Under the pieces are notes generated by a model. That model ran no database searches, had not been told where the DNA came from, and saw only the letters and a list, made by a program, of their open reading frames with translations. A stretch of 64,000 nucleotides of DNA, from contig NZ_JAJCVJ010000003.1 of the NCBI RefSeq assembly GCF_020567425.1, positions 532,034 through 596,033 on the forward strand, written 5' to 3'. Below, in pieces: positions 25,525 through 35,044 of this stretch (position 1 is its first letter; each line of letters begins with the position of its first letter). The position numbers were made by a program, and so were the translations under genes. The DNA comes from Salinirubrum litoreum. GTDB taxonomy: Archaea; Halobacteriota; Halobacteria; Halobacteriales; Haloferacaceae.

Positions 25525-26880
25525 TCAGTCGCCCTCGACGGCGGCCCGGACGTCCGACTCGAACTCCGTGACTTCTGCCTCCAAGGTGTCGCGTTCGAAG
25601 TAGAGGAGTTCGACCGCGACTACGACCACGGCGACGCCGAGCACCGTGTAGAACGTGTTCGGCTCGCGGGTGTAGAGGTTGTACAGCATCAGCGGGAAGA
25701 ACGCTGCGGCGCCGACGGCCCCGACTGCCGGGACGACGCCGTTCACGTCGTCGTGGTCGCGCCGACGGAACGCGAGGTAGCTCATCGACCCGAAGACGAG
25801 GATGAACGCCAGCGAGGCGAACGACGTGATGGCTCCGAGGCTCCCGTACCACGTGAACGCGGCGGTGATCGCCCCGAGGACGAGCACGGTACGCTCCGGG
25901 ACACCGTCGGCGGACGCGTCCCCGATCTGGTCGGGGAGGAGGTCCTCACTGAGCAACCCCTTGGCGAAGTGCGCAGACGAGAAGAGGGTGGCGTTGATGG
26001 CACTCCCCGTGGAGAACAGTGCCGACAGCGCGAGGACGACCGCCCCGACGCGCGCCAGTCCGTACGGCTCCATCATCATCGAGGCGGCGTCCTTGAGCGC
26101 GACGTGCGGGTGGGATTCGAGCGCCTGCGGCACCAGGTTCACCGTCACCATCCCCACGAGGACGTAGAGCGCGACGGCGACCGGGATCGAGATGTACACC
26201 GCCTTTCGGATGGTCTCGACGGGGTCCTCGATGCTCTCCTGGTCGTAGTACAGCAGTTGCCAGCCCTGGAAGGCGACGAACGAGATGGCCGCCGCCACGA
26301 CGGGTCCGACCCCTTCGAGTCGGTCGACGCCGTACTCCAGCGGCACTCCGCTGAAGCCCACGGCGTACACCGCCCCGAGGATCCCGAACAGGACGAGAAT
26401 CCCGATCTTCAGGGCGACGAGGACGTTCTCCGCGGCACCGGTAGTTCGTGCGCCGAGCAGGTTCAGGCCGACGAAGCCGGCTACTGCCACGACGGAGATC
26501 AGTGGTCGGACCGGAACGCCGGCGACGCTCGTCGGCACGACCCCGAACGCGGCCGTGAACTCACCGAAGGCGAACGCGTACATCGCCATCGAGCCGACGT
26601 ACCCGAACAGCAACGTCCAGCCGACCATCCCCGCCAGGGTGGAGTTCCCGACGTAACACTGGACGAACGTCACGGAGCCACCTCGGTTGTCCGTGAGTCT
26701 GTTGAGGACGTTGAACGAGTAGCCCGCACTCGTGGCGACGACACCGGCGACTAGAAACGCGACCCAGATGGCAGACGTCGCTATCCCCGCCACGACCCCG
26801 AGAACGGCGTAGATGCCGCCGCCGATCATGCCGCCGAGTGCGATCGAGACCGCTTCCGTCAATCCGAGGCTGTCACTCAT
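25525..26880 (-). CDS. APC-family amino acid permease
   Basis: This 451-residue protein has about 12 transmembrane helices. The APC hallmark is near the N-terminus (VSIALGGMIGGGIYAVLGVV, the unwound substrate-binding helix 1). A WQLLYYDQESIEDPVETIRKA loop follows TM6, as in the family. It should carry amino acids or related amines in by cation symport; the substrate cannot be read. The gene converges on dabA with only 12 bases between stops. It ends in a charged cytoplasmic tail and lacks the C-terminal Usp domain seen in some haloarchaeal APC transporters. Confidence 0.9.
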   Translation of the reverse strand: MSDSLGLTEAVSIALGGMIGGGIYAVLGVVAGIATSAIWVAFLVAGVVATSAGYSFNVLNRLTDNRGGSVTFVQCYVGNSTLAGMVGWTLLFGYVGSMAMYAFAFGEFTAAFGVVPTSVAGVPVRPLISVVAVAGFVGLNLLGARTTGAAENVLVALKIGILVLFGILGAVYAVGFSGVPLEYGVDRLEGVGPVVAAAISFVAFQGWQLLYYDQESIEDPVETIRKAVYISIPVAVALYVLVGMVTVNLVPQALESHPHVALKDAASMMMEPYGLARVGAVVLALSALFSTGSAINATLFSSAHFAKGLLSEDLLPDQIGDASADGVPERTVLVLGAITAAFTWYGSLGAITSFASLAFILVFGSMSYLAFRRRDHDDVNGVVPAVGAVGAAAFFPLMLYNLYTREPNTFYTVLGVAVVVVAVELLYFERDTLEAEVTEFESDVRAAVEGD

Positions 26881-26902
26881 GACTGTCGATCACCATCAGG
26901 TC

Positions 26903-27088
26903 TCACCGTGGTGGTCTACGTCCGCTGAACCTTCTGCTTGCTGACGCAAGGTCGGCGCGCTCACACGCCGGTCGCGCCGGAGTCCGTCGTCCCAGCGCCC
27001 TCTCCCAGTCTCGAGCGGCGAGGGCGACTTCGCGCGTCTCGACACGCTCGATCCGTTCGTCCGCCCGGCGAATTTCGTATAGCGGCAT
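26903..27088 (-). CDS. Doubtful 61-residue hypothetical ORF
   Basis: A short frame begins MPLYEIRRADERIERVETRE and is charged and helix-prone for its first 40 residues, then becomes Arg/Pro-rich. It may be a small gene, a remnant, or chance. A TATA-like GCATAAATC is only about 5 bases from the ATG, too close for a normal promoter, which weighs against it. Confidence 0.2.
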   Translation of the reverse strand: MPLYEIRRADERIERVETREVALAARDWERALGRRTPARPACERADLASASRRFSGRRPPR

Positions 27089-27248
27089 ATGATTTATGCA
27101 CTATCGAGGCGATATCGCCGAGAATCTGTGTTGTATCGTTGTCCAACCCAGACAACTGCACACCACGAACTGAAAGAATACTGATTGCTTTTCGCTCTCG
27201 CCCGAAATCAGCACACACAGCGCCGGTGTCCGGCGCGGTGTGCCGGCT
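27089..27248. other. AT-rich intergenic region with a 12-base palindrome
   Basis: No gene is seen. The segment is more AT-rich than its surroundings and contains GGCGATATCGCC at 27108-27119. It lies between the start of the APC permease region and the 3' end of the DUF4397 gene, so its role is unclear. Confidence 0.3.
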
Positions 27249-27866
27249 TCAGTCGTCTGCTTCGAGCATCATCCGGCTATCTTCGATCAGTTCCGCGCCG
27301 AGCGTTCCCTCACTCACGAGGCCGACCGCGATAGCGGAGTAGGCCGTCGCGCCCTCGAACTCGATTCCGGACAGCGACAGCGCGACCTCGTCGCTCCCGC
27401 TCGGCAGCACCTCGATGTCGTACGTCCCGGCATCGACCGGCGTGTAGTCGGTCCCCCGGCGGAAGCGGACGTTCTCGAACAGCGTCGGGCCGTCGTCTGC
27501 GACACGAACCGTCACTCGCGGTGCGTCCGGCGAGCAGTGGATAAACCGGACGTGTGCCTTCCCGGACGGCACTTCGCCGACCTCGTCGGTCAGCACGGTC
27601 AGCTTCAGGTTCTCGTCGGCGACCGTTCCGGTCGCCAGCGCGGTGTACTGCTCACCGGCGTCTACGTCGATCGACGTCTCGATGACGGACTCCTCGCTCC
27701 CGGTCGGCAGCACGTGGACCTCGTGGCTGCCGGCAGGGACCTGCTGGTAGTCGCCGATGGTACGGAACGGAACGTCTTCGATCACGGTCTCCCCGTCCAG
27801 TCGTACGTCGACGTTCGGTGCGTCGGGACTGCAGTGCCCGATACGGACGAATGCGTCGTCTGGCAT
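27249..27866 (-). CDS. DUF4397 domain protein (two tandem domains)
   Basis: This 205-residue protein contains two DUF4397-type beta-sandwich units. The first runs over residues 5-95 (VRIGHCSPDAPNVDVRLDG), the second over 103-200 (VRFIHCSPDAPRVTVRVAD). The shared HCSPDAP motif shows internal duplication. The family is typical of surface or secreted proteins, but no signal peptide is visible from this ATG, so it may be cytoplasmic or exported by another route. A purine-rich GGGGGG sits 8 bases before the ATG and supports this start over an in-frame ATG six codons upstream. Function unknown. Confidence 0.85.
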   Translation of the reverse strand: MPDDAFVRIGHCSPDAPNVDVRLDGETVIEDVPFRTIGDYQQVPAGSHEVHVLPTGSEESVIETSIDVDAGEQYTALATGTVADENLKLTVLTDEVGEVPSGKAHVRFIHCSPDAPRVTVRVADDGPTLFENVRFRRGTDYTPVDAGTYDIEVLPSGSDEVALSLSGIEFEGATAYSAIAVGLVSEGTLGAELIEDSRMMLEADD

Positions 27867-28006
27867 GGTAGTTCCCCCCAGCAAGATCTACGACGAACGC
27901 TCCAATGACCGTTGTCGTCGGATCGGTGCCAGGAACGAGTTCCTTCACTTTCCGCTGGCCACGACTCGGCTACCGGTCTCTCCCGGTTACGGACTGGATA
28001 CTCTCC

Positions 28007-28786
28007 TCACTCCACGACTGCACGCCGGCACCGCCGGAGCGCGTCGGCTTGCGCGTCCGCTTCTGCCGGCGACTCGACGGTCGCAGTGTAGACCATCGGC
28101 GTGGGCAGACTGCGCCGAACTCGGACGGTCGACCCTTCGGTCGAGATGGCCCGAACGCGCCGCCACGAGATCACCTCCGCGCCGCCCCTCGGTCTGTCGG
28201 CGACCAGCAGTGCGCGGTCGGTCGCGGTCAGTTCGACCGACGGCGTCCACGTGAACACCGACGCGATCAGTGCGCCCAGTCCCGCACCGAGCAGGCTGGG
28301 AACCACGGGGTCCCCGAACAGGGGGCTCACGAGGCCGGTCGTCCCGAGGAGACCGACGGCCATCGTCGCCAGGGCGTAGCGGCGGGACTTCTCGGCCTGC
28401 AGTACCACCCGGACCGTCGATTCGCGCCGAATCACCGTACCCCGACGCGTCCCGCCGCTACCGAGGACGAACACGGCCAGCAGTGACAGACCGAGCACCG
28501 GGATAGTGGCCGACCCGGGAACTGCAACGAGGCCAGTCCGGCCGAGCAGGGCCACGGCGACCAGCGCGACCGCCAGTACACCGGCGAGCCAGTGTGCACG
28601 CGCGAGTACCAGTCGGTCGACACGGTGGGGGAACTGTTCGAGGAGCGTCCACGTCGTCAGGCCCGCCAGTGCCGCGAGTCCGATCACGACACGACCGGTG
28701 GACGAGCCAACGGCGACGACGATGCCGGCGACGAGGACGCCGCAGGCGACGCTAAACCAGTCGAGGGAGGGGAGGCGGGGACGCAC
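28007..28786 (-). CDS. Hypothetical polytopic membrane protein with a PH-like C-terminal domain
   Basis: This is a 259-residue protein. The first 185 residues contain about five or six hydrophobic helices in pairs (starting WFSVACGVLVAGIVVAVG). Between them lies a basic segment (GGTRRGTVIRRESTVRVVLQ). The last 75 residues form a soluble beta-rich domain, with SWRRVRAISTEGSTVRVRRS and a short helix, resembling the PH-like domains of small archaeal and bacterial membrane proteins. The family is not recognised and no catalytic residues are evident. It is probably monocistronic. Confidence 0.75.
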   Translation of the reverse strand: MRPRLPSLDWFSVACGVLVAGIVVAVGSSTGRVVIGLAALAGLTTWTLLEQFPHRVDRLVLARAHWLAGVLAVALVAVALLGRTGLVAVPGSATIPVLGLSLLAVFVLGSGGTRRGTVIRRESTVRVVLQAEKSRRYALATMAVGLLGTTGLVSPLFGDPVVPSLLGAGLGALIASVFTWTPSVELTATDRALLVADRPRGGAEVISWRRVRAISTEGSTVRVRRSLPTPMVYTATVESPAEADAQADALRRCRRAVVE

Positions 28787-28962
28787 ACGTCTCCCGTATC
28801 ACGGCCGGCTCAAATGCGTTCTGATCGGCTATTCGTCACCAGTTACGTGTCTTAAGTTCACCCACCAACTCGCTAACGAGTACTTAGCTTTCGCGAATCT
28901 CGTCGTCTCTCCACCTGTGTCCCGGAGTGTCCCCGCGGACGCTCCGGACACGGGAGAGACGC

Positions 28963-29955
28963 ATGTACGACACTATCACACGTAGATCCCTACTGCAGAC
29001 GCTCGGTGTCACCGGCCTCGCACTCGCGGCCGGGACAGCCACCGCCAAACGACCCCGCCGTGTCGGTGAGCTCCGACTGGTACTCGACTTGGACCCCGCA
29101 CAGGGCGAACTCCCGGAGAACGTCGCGATCGACCGACGCGGCCGGAAGTACGTCAGTCTCCCGCCGCGTGGGGAGATCAGACGCCTCTCGGCGGACGACT
29201 CCACCACGGAGACGTTCGCACAGTTCCGGACTGCAGGTGCGTTCCTGACCGGCGTGGTCGGCCTCGAGGTCGCCCCCGAGGGAACGGTCTACGCCTGTTT
29301 CTGGGGCGACGAAAGCGACGAGACCGACACCCACGGTGTCTGGCGCGTCGACCGGGACGGCACTCGTGAACTGTTCGTCGAACTCCCGATCGATACGCGC
29401 CCGAACGACATCCTCCTGTTCGGCGACGGCCTCCTCGTCACCGACATGGAGAGGGGCCTCGTCTGGTACATCGAGGAGGGCTCGCACTCGGTCTGGGTCG
29501 ACGACGACCTCCTCTCCGGAACCGGACTACTCGCCCCGTACACCATCGGCGCGAACGGGATCACGGTCCTGAAAGACGGCACCGTCGTCGTCGGGAACTT
29601 CGACAACGGAAGGCTGGTCGCCATCCCGGTCGACCCCGACGGCTCGCCCGGCACGCCCTACGTCTACGCCGAGGACGGTCGACTGATCGGCGTCGACGGC
29701 CTGGCGACGGACACGCAGAACACGGTCTACGCCGCGATCAACGGCCAGAACACGCTCGTCCGTGTCTTCCCCGACGGCGAGATCGAGACGCTGGCGAGCG
29801 GCGACCCACTCGACAGCCCCGCAGACGTGACCTTCGGCACCGCCCGCGGGCACCAACAGACCGTCTACGTCCCGAACCTCGCGTTCTCGCAGACTCCCGA
29901 CCCGAGTCTGGTGGCACTCGACGTGGGCGTCCCCGGCCTGCCGATCCGCCGGTGA
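28963..29955 (+). CDS. Tat-exported SMP-30/gluconolactonase-like beta-propeller protein
   Basis: This 330-residue protein has a Tat signal (TRRSLLQTLGVTGLALAAG, residues 6-24). It continues as a six-bladed SMP-30/NHL-type propeller with repeated blade motifs (ENVAIDRRGRKYVSL, VVGLEVAPEGTVYACFW, GANGITVLKDGTVVVGNFDN, GVDGLATDTQNTVYAAI). Such proteins are calcium-dependent lactonases or binding scaffolds; the substrate is not readable. The start was set at the MYDTITRRS ATG, with the arginine pair at the right distance; a longer frame would bury the signal. No operon partner is within 40 bases. Confidence 0.82.
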   Translation: MYDTITRRSLLQTLGVTGLALAAGTATAKRPRRVGELRLVLDLDPAQGELPENVAIDRRGRKYVSLPPRGEIRRLSADDSTTETFAQFRTAGAFLTGVVGLEVAPEGTVYACFWGDESDETDTHGVWRVDRDGTRELFVELPIDTRPNDILLFGDGLLVTDMERGLVWYIEEGSHSVWVDDDLLSGTGLLAPYTIGANGITVLKDGTVVVGNFDNGRLVAIPVDPDGSPGTPYVYAEDGRLIGVDGLATDTQNTVYAAINGQNTLVRVFPDGEIETLASGDPLDSPADVTFGTARGHQQTVYVPNLAFSQTPDPSLVALDVGVPGLPIRR

Positions 29956-30003
29956 GGCCCGACCGACGGCAGCATCTTCCCGCCAGCCGACGCAGTGAGA
30001 CCT

Positions 30004-30354
30004 ATGCAGACCGTCTTCCACGTCTCCAGCGACGATCCGGCCGACCAGCGCCACGCACTCAGGAACGTGGTGAACCTGCTCGCGGACGAGTCGGTGTCGG
30101 GACCGGACGACGACGTGGTGCTCGTCGCCAACGGCGGCGCAGTCCGGCTGTTTCTGTCGCCGACGACACCGGCGACAGCGACCGTCGCCGACCTGCGAGA
30201 CGCGGGCGTCGCCCTGTACGCCTGCGGGAATTCGCTCCGCCGACTCGACGCGAGCGACGCCGACCTCCTCCCCGGCGTCGAACGTGTCCCCTCGGGCGTC
30301 GGGAGACTCGCCTCGCTCCAGCAGGACGGCTTCGGCTACCTGAAGGTCCCCTGA
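30004..30354 (+). CDS. DsrE/DsrF-like small protein
   Basis: This 116-residue single alpha/beta domain begins MQTVFHVSSDDPADQRHALRNVVNLL. Its core strands (DDVVLVANGGAVRLFL) and the ALYACGNSLRR motif carrying one cysteine are characteristic of DsrE-like proteins. These take part in sulfur relay or, in many archaea, unknown redox functions. The retained cysteine at about residue 76 occupies the position of the sulfur-carrying Cys. It stands alone between the propeller gene and a convergent HhH-type gene. Confidence 0.82.
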   Translation: MQTVFHVSSDDPADQRHALRNVVNLLADESVSGPDDDVVLVANGGAVRLFLSPTTPATATVADLRDAGVALYACGNSLRRLDASDADLLPGVERVPSGVGRLASLQQDGFGYLKVP

Positions 30355-30390
30355 GTCGTCGACGACCGGGCCAGCCCTGCTCCCGGTCCA

Positions 30391-30420
30391 AACATTCTAC
30401 ACTGTTCACAAATTTCTAAC
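30391..30420 (+). repeat. AT-rich intergenic motif, copy 1
   Basis: TTCACAAATTTCTAAC at 30405-30420, preceded by AACATTCTACACTG, shares its core with other intergenic copies at 31434, 42145, 44238 and 51311. It lies downstream of the DsrE-like gene, so a terminator role is possible for this copy. Confidence 0.4.
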
Positions 30421-30652
30421 TGTTCGCGCGGTCTGCGCTGTCGGCACGGTCGAGGCGGCGTCGACACTGTGGACTGCCGGAACCGTCTGGACTGCCGGAA
30501 CCGTCTGGATTGCCGAGCGCGTCGCCGATGCCCGGACCGTCGAGAGTGCGGTCGGAGTCGAGACTGTCGAGACGATGGCCGAGAGCCAGACTGCCCGAAC
30601 AGTCGCAGAGAGTCACACTGGCGAGACGGTCCACGTGTTTCTAGTTGGTTCC
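30421..30652. other. Repetitive intergenic segment without a clear gene
   Basis: The segment contains two exact and one partial copy of an 18-base unit (TGGACTGCCGGAACCGTC, from 30470). Around it is a degenerate pattern of GACTGTCGAGA-like words. Read forward it gives a Thr-Val-rich frame. No start, promoter or family is convincing, so it may be a decayed repetitive gene or simple-sequence DNA. Confidence 0.35.
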
Positions 30653-31195
30653 TCAGTGGAGCGTCCCCTCGCGGTGTTCGGCGTCGTACGCGAACAGTGC
30701 GTAGCCGACCTCCGCCGTCGTGTATCCCGACTCAGCGGCGATCTCACGAATCGGGGTCATCATCGTCACGTAGTCGTCCGCGTCGAACGACTCTCTCCGG
30801 CCGTCGAGGTAGTCGAAGCGGTCGAGCGTCGCCCAGACCCGGGTGTCCACGACCGCGTGCCGCTCCGGGTCGAGGGCGGTCAGCACACAGGAGGCGGTCG
30901 GCGCTTTGAACCCCGAGAGTCCCGACAACAGGTGGATCTGCGAGAAGTCGTCGTCCACCCGTCGGACGTTCCGGGTGACCGTTCGGCACCGCTCTTCGGG
31001 GTTCGACTCGACGTGGTAGGCGCTCCGAGTCGACGACTCGTAGGCGATGTCGTACAACTGGTCGCGCGTGAGATACCCCTGCGAGCGATAGGCGTCGCCG
31101 AACTCCGCGAGTCGCTCCGGCAGGACGCCCTGCGTGTCGGTGTATCGGTCGAGATACCCGGCGACGTGGTCGGCGTCGAAACGAGTAGTGGTCAC
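30653..31195 (-). CDS. HhH-GPD-like fold protein (possible DNA glycosylase relative)
   Basis: This 180-residue soluble protein has a central segment LLSGLSGFKAPTASCVLTAL followed by HAVVDTRVWATLDRFDYLDG. That resembles the helix-hairpin-helix and catalytic-Asp region of endonuclease III/OGG-type DNA glycosylases (G-x-x-x-P-x-A-S ... V-x-D-T-R-V-W). It is shorter than true glycosylases and lacks an iron-sulfur cluster motif. The start is GTG, 108 bases downstream of a perfect 10-base inverted repeat at 31303-31325. It may be a repair enzyme or a diverged HhH protein of unknown target. Confidence 0.65.
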   Translation of the reverse strand: MTTTRFDADHVAGYLDRYTDTQGVLPERLAEFGDAYRSQGYLTRDQLYDIAYESSTRSAYHVESNPEERCRTVTRNVRRVDDDFSQIHLLSGLSGFKAPTASCVLTALDPERHAVVDTRVWATLDRFDYLDGRRESFDADDYVTMMTPIREIAAESGYTTAEVGYALFAYDAEHREGTLH

Positions 31196-31302
31196 GCGCG
31201 TTCGTTCTCGTCTCCCCGAGTTGAGCGTGACGGAGTGTGGTCGTCGACGCCCGGTCGACCAGCGGGACTGTCTCGGCGGTGAGAACTGTCGAGGGGTTCT
31301 GA

Positions 31303-31325
31303 AAATTTCACAATGTGTGAAATTT
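31303..31325. promoter_or_regulatory. Perfect 10-base inverted repeat upstream of the HhH gene
   Basis: AAATTTCACA and TGTGAAATTT are exact reverse complements around ATG. The element belongs to the AT-rich motif family and lies 108 bases upstream of the GTG of the HhH-like gene. It is a candidate operator. Confidence 0.45.
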
Positions 31326-31433
31326 CTCTCTCACAGCCGTCGGGTACCGACTGACCCCCTCTCCACGACTGTGCGTCACTCCGGTAGGAGCTAGACTGTG
31401 GCGGCACTCTGAAGTGGCCCGGCCCTCCACGCG

Positions 31434-31460
31434 GTTCAGAATTTGTGAACATTGTGAACG
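31434..31460 (-). repeat. AT-rich intergenic motif, copy 2
   Basis: On the minus strand the element reads GTTCACAATGTTCACAAATT then CTGAAC. The TTCACAAATTCTGAAC part matches other copies of the motif family. It starts 24 bases after the copper ATPase stop codon, a terminator-like position. Confidence 0.4.
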
Positions 31461-31484
31461 GCGTTGGAGTGGGACTCTCGCCGC

Positions 31485-33962
31485 TCACTCTTCTACGCCG
31501 AACGACCGACTGGAGTTGGCGACCACGAGCAGACTGCTCGTCCCCATCGCCACCGCGGCGAACAGCGGATTGAGCAGGCCCGTGACCGCCAGCGGGATGG
31601 CGACCGCGTTGTAGAGGAACGCCCACCCGAGGTTCGTCCGGATCCGCCGGTGAGTCGACCCTGCGAGCGTGAACACCTCCGGCACGGCCGCCAGTCCACG
31701 GTCGACGATCACCACGTCGGCGGCGTCGGTCGCGAGGTCGGTCCCGGAGGCCATCGCGATGCCGATGTCGGCCGTCGCCAGTGCTGGCGCGTCGTTGCTC
31801 CCGTCGCCGACCATCGCGACCGGCCCCTCGTTCCGCAGGCGGTCGACCGTCTCGGCTTTGGCCGCGGGCGGTACGCCGGCGAACACCCGATCCACGGCGG
31901 GGTGCTCGCGGAACCGGGCGGTCGCACGCTCGTCGTCGCCGGTCAGGACCACGACCTGCCGCGCCCCGTCTGCCGAGACGGCCGTGACGACCTCGTCCCA
32001 CGACTCACGCGGGTCGTCGCCGGCGACGACCACGCCGAGGACACGCCCGGCCCGCCCGATCACGACCGGAACCGTCCCCCTCGCACGGGCCGACTCGATC
32101 GTCTCCTCGACGGCCGCCGGGAGGTCGTAGCCCGACTCGACCGCGAGCGCGGGGTGGCCGACGACGACAGACGCACCGTCGACCGTCGCTGTCAGCCCGC
32201 GGTCGTGCGTCTGGACGTCGGTCACACCGTCTCCGGCCCTCCGTGACGACTCGGCGTCGTCGCTCGCCGTCACCTGCCCACCGTCTGCGGCCGGGGTACC
32301 GTCGCTGGCAGTCGGGGGCGTCTCGTCGAGATCTGCGGCGGCCACGACAGCGTCGGCGATGGGGTGTCGCGAGTAGCGCTCGACGCGCCCGGCGAGTCCG
32401 AGGAGGTCGTCTGCGTCCCACGCCTCGGAAGCGTCGTCGGCGACGGCCGTCTCGGTGACCGCCATCTCGCCGTCGGTCAGCGTCCCGGTCTTGTCGAAGA
32501 CGACCGTCTCGACGTCCGGTGTCTCCTCGAAGACGGTGTCACCCGAGACGACGATGCCCCGACCCCCGGCGGCCGCGATGCCGCGAGCGACCGCCAGCGG
32601 CGTCGCCAACCCGAGCGCACACGGACAGGAGACGATCAGGACCGTCAACCCGGTCAGCAGTGCCGACCCGAGGCCGGCCCCCGTGACGACCTGCCAGCCG
32701 AACGCGGCGACGCCGAGTACCAGTACGCCCGGCACGAACACGGTCGCCAGTCTGTCGGCCAGCCGCTGGATACCCGAGCGACTGCTCTGAATCTCCCAGA
32801 GGTGGTTCACCAGTCTGTCGAGCGTGCTGGTCGCGTCTGTCCCGACCGCGATCACGAGGGGTTCGTCGGTGACGACCGTCCCCCCGCGCACCTCGTCGCC
32901 CCGGCGGCGCGTCCGGGGGAGCGACTCGCCCGTGACGAGCGACTCGTCGACCGCCGCCGTCCCGTCGACGACCTCGCCGTCGACCGGGATGCGCTCGCCC
33001 GGCCGCACGAGAACGTGGTCGCCCGGGGCGAGGTCCTCGACGGAGACCGTCCGGTGGTCGTCGTCGGTGACGACGCGCGCCTCCGAGACGCGGGCGGCGG
33101 TCAACTCGCCGAGTCGCCCGACCGCGCTGCGCTTGATCCGCGTCTCGTAGTAGTTGCCGAGCGTGACCACCAGCACGACCGCGACGGTGACGTCGAAGTA
33201 GACGTGGGTCCGGCCGAGGGGGATGGCGAGCGTGCTGTAGACGTACGCACTCGTCGCGGCCAGCGCGACGAGTAGGTCCATGTTCGGTTGGCCCGCCCGG
33301 AGGCTGACGTACGCGCCCCGCAGGATCGGGAAGCCGGTGTAGAAGAGGACGATAGAGGCGAACACCCAGACGTTCCACAGCAGGTACTGCCCGTCGAGGC
33401 CGGCGAGGTTCACGAACGACTCGAAGCCGAAGTACGTCGGGTAGAGGAAGATGGCGTACCACATCATGACCATCATCCCGAACAGGCCGCCACCGATCAG
33501 GAACTTCACGACCTCGTCGCCGTCGTCCGTCTCCTCACGCGCCCCCGACGCCTCACTGGCGGTGTAGCCGTAGCCGGTCAGGCGGTCGAGCAGATCGTCG
33601 GTGTCGGTCGCGTCCGGCGCGTGGCTGACGCGGACGAGATCGGTCGCGTACGAGGCCTCGGCGGCGTAGACCGACCCGTCGTCGCGGGCGACCGACTCGA
33701 CGAACCGCTCGCAGGTCGCACAGTGCATCCCGTCGACGTGGACGAACGTCTGCTCGGCGTCGTCCGGGACCGACTCGCTCCGGTCGTTGTCGAGTGCCGC
33801 CTCCGGGTCCGCGTCGGCCGGATTCCCGTCCAGCGTCCGCGCGACCTCGAGACAGCCCCGACAGCAGAACGCCCCGGAGACGTGGTCCTCGTCGGCCGGG
33901 TCGCGGTCGTCCGTCACCGGGGGGTCGGGCGTCGGCAGGTCACAGAGTGTGCAGGTCGTCAT
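31485..33962 (-). CDS. copA: Copper-translocating P1B-type ATPase
   Basis: This 825-residue protein begins with a cysteine-rich metal-binding segment ([12 protein letters not shown], then [13 protein letters not shown]), as in CcoI/FixI-type ATPases. An HMA domain follows with [12 protein letters not shown]. The membrane copper site is [11 protein letters not shown]; the phosphorylation site is [13 protein letters not shown], the actuator loop has [10 protein letters not shown], and the hinge is [13 protein letters not shown]. The last helices carry the Cu(I) signature [15 protein letters not shown]. It should pump Cu(I) out of the cytoplasm. It is the last gene of a three-gene unit with a DsbD_2-type membrane protein, divergent from the ba3 oxidase. 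This points to copper delivery for oxidase assembly rather than only detoxification. Confidence 0.93.
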   Translation of the reverse strand: MTTCTLCDLPTPDPPVTDDRDPADEDHVSGAFCCRGCLEVARTLDGNPADADPEAALDNDRSESVPDDAEQTFVHVDGMHCATCERFVESVARDDGSVYAAEASYATDLVRVSHAPDATDTDDLLDRLTGYGYTASEASGAREETDDGDEVVKFLIGGGLFGMMVMMWYAIFLYPTYFGFESFVNLAGLDGQYLLWNVWVFASIVLFYTGFPILRGAYVSLRAGQPNMDLLVALAATSAYVYSTLAIPLGRTHVYFDVTVAVVLVVTLGNYYETRIKRSAVGRLGELTAARVSEARVVTDDDHRTVSVEDLAPGDHVLVRPGERIPVDGEVVDGTAAVDESLVTGESLPRTRRRGDEVRGGTVVTDEPLVIAVGTDATSTLDRLVNHLWEIQSSRSGIQRLADRLATVFVPGVLVLGVAAFGWQVVTGAGLGSALLTGLTVLIVSCPCALGLATPLAVARGIAAAGGRGIVVSGDTVFEETPDVETVVFDKTGTLTDGEMAVTETAVADDASEAWDADDLLGLAGRVERYSRHPIADAVVAAADLDETPPTASDGTPAADGGQVTASDDAESSRRAGDGVTDVQTHDRGLTATVDGASVVVGHPALAVESGYDLPAAVEETIESARARGTVPVVIGRAGRVLGVVVAGDDPRESWDEVVTAVSADGARQVVVLTGDDERATARFREHPAVDRVFAGVPPAAKAETVDRLRNEGPVAMVGDGSNDAPALATADIGIAMASGTDLATDAADVVIVDRGLAAVPEVFTLAGSTHRRIRTNLGWAFLYNAVAIPLAVTGLLNPLFAAVAMGTSSLLVVANSSRSFGVEE

Positions 33963-34001
33963 GTTCGGTGGGTCGTCTCGTGGTTGTCTGATCGAGGCGA
34001 G

Positions 34002-34853
34002 TCAGCCGAGCGGTTGGTAGATCGGGACGTGGACGTGCGGGACGTGGATACCGAACAGCATCAGCCCGTGTGAGAGCGGCAGGTACGCAAGCGCGACGAA
34101 CGCGACACCCAGCACGCGGTGGAGACTCGCCCGCCGCGCCGGCGACAGCGAGTCGAGTAGCGTCCCGTAGAGGAACAGCGACGGAATGGTCCCGATTCCG
34201 AGCAGTCCCAGCAGCAGCGCCGCCCGAACCGGGTCGCCGACCGCGAAGGCGTACAGGTACGCCGGGTAGGTCATCGGACACGGCAAGAGGCCGTGGATGC
34301 CACCGAGTACGGCGATGCCGGGCGTCCCGACCAGTCGGTCCACGCGGTCGTGGAGCAGCCCCGTGACGCGTCCGAACAGCGACGACGCGGCGTCGGGGGT
34401 CAGTCGGTGGAGCGCGGCCGACTTGCCGACGAGGTAGTACGCGCCCGTCGTCAGGATGACGAGTCCCACTGCGAGGCCGGTCGCGCCGCGTACCGGGTCG
34501 GCGACGACGCCGAGGCTGTCGGCGGTCGTGAACACCGCCCCGCCGATCAGCGCGACGACCGCCCCGAGGACCGCGTAACTCGTCGCACGGCCGAGGTTGA
34601 ACAGCGCGTGCTGGCGGACGTGAAAGGCGGTCAGGGTGTCGGTCCGTCCCGGCGTCGTCGCGTCGAGTCGGCCGGCGTACATCGTCACGAGGGGGCCACA
34701 CATCCCGAGGCAGTGTGCCCCGCCGAGCAGTCCGATCAGGAGGAAGACGACCGCGTCGACGTTGCCGGCGACGAGGTCGACCGGCGTCCCCCCCGCGAGG
34801 ACGGTGCCCGACGCGCCAGAGAGCCCCGGCGTCGCCGTCTGCATCAGTCCCAT
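34002..34853 (-). CDS. TauE/SafE (DsbD_2)-family membrane protein linked to copper/oxidase assembly
   Basis: This 283-residue protein has about six transmembrane helices and two hallmark cysteine motifs of the DsbD_2 family: GGAHCLGMCGPLV near residue 50 and GLLPCPMTYPAYLYAF near 200. In bacteria these proteins accompany the CcoI copper ATPase in cytochrome oxidase maturation clusters. The C-terminus is His-rich (FGIHVPHVHVPIYQ) and could bind copper outside the membrane. The ATG chosen overlaps the upstream gene's stop (TGATG). The copper ATPase follows 39 bases later. Confidence 0.85.
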   Translation of the reverse strand: MGLMQTATPGLSGASGTVLAGGTPVDLVAGNVDAVVFLLIGLLGGAHCLGMCGPLVTMYAGRLDATTPGRTDTLTAFHVRQHALFNLGRATSYAVLGAVVALIGGAVFTTADSLGVVADPVRGATGLAVGLVILTTGAYYLVGKSAALHRLTPDAASSLFGRVTGLLHDRVDRLVGTPGIAVLGGIHGLLPCPMTYPAYLYAFAVGDPVRAALLLGLLGIGTIPSLFLYGTLLDSLSPARRASLHRVLGVAFVALAYLPLSHGLMLFGIHVPHVHVPIYQPLG

Positions 34854-35044
34854 CACGCCGCGTGGCTCGCACCCTCGTGTGGCGACAGGAACAGGTAGAT
34901 ACACGCCGAGATGAGGGCGACGTTGACGACGGTCACTGCTCCGGCATAGAGGTTACTTTTGCCGATAGCGAACGCGACTGCCGGGACGACCGCCAGTGCG
35001 GCGACGACCACGGCGACGCGTAGTGGCACGCTCTCTAAGTCCAT
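34853..35044 (-). CDS. Small two-helix membrane protein at the head of the copper ATPase operon
   Basis: This 63-residue protein has two hydrophobic helices (about 9-27 and 32-53) separated by GKSNLYAG, and a short His-containing tail (LSPHEGASHAA). It starts the operon transcribed away from the oxidase genes, and its TGA overlaps the next ATG by one base. Length and position suggest a small assembly factor or accessory subunit for the oxidase or the copper transporter. I do not recognise a family. TATA-like ACTTAAAAGTTGTA sequences occupy the 102-base divergent promoter region. Confidence 0.7.
   Translation of the reverse strand: MDLESVPLRVAVVVAALAVVPAVAFAIGKSNLYAGAVTVVNVALISACIYLFLSPHEGASHAA

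Noticed and set aside
25525..26880. Possible functional link of the APC permease with the DAB operon
   Set aside because: The genes are convergent with only 12 bases between stops, so they are not co-transcribed; adjacency alone is not evidence.
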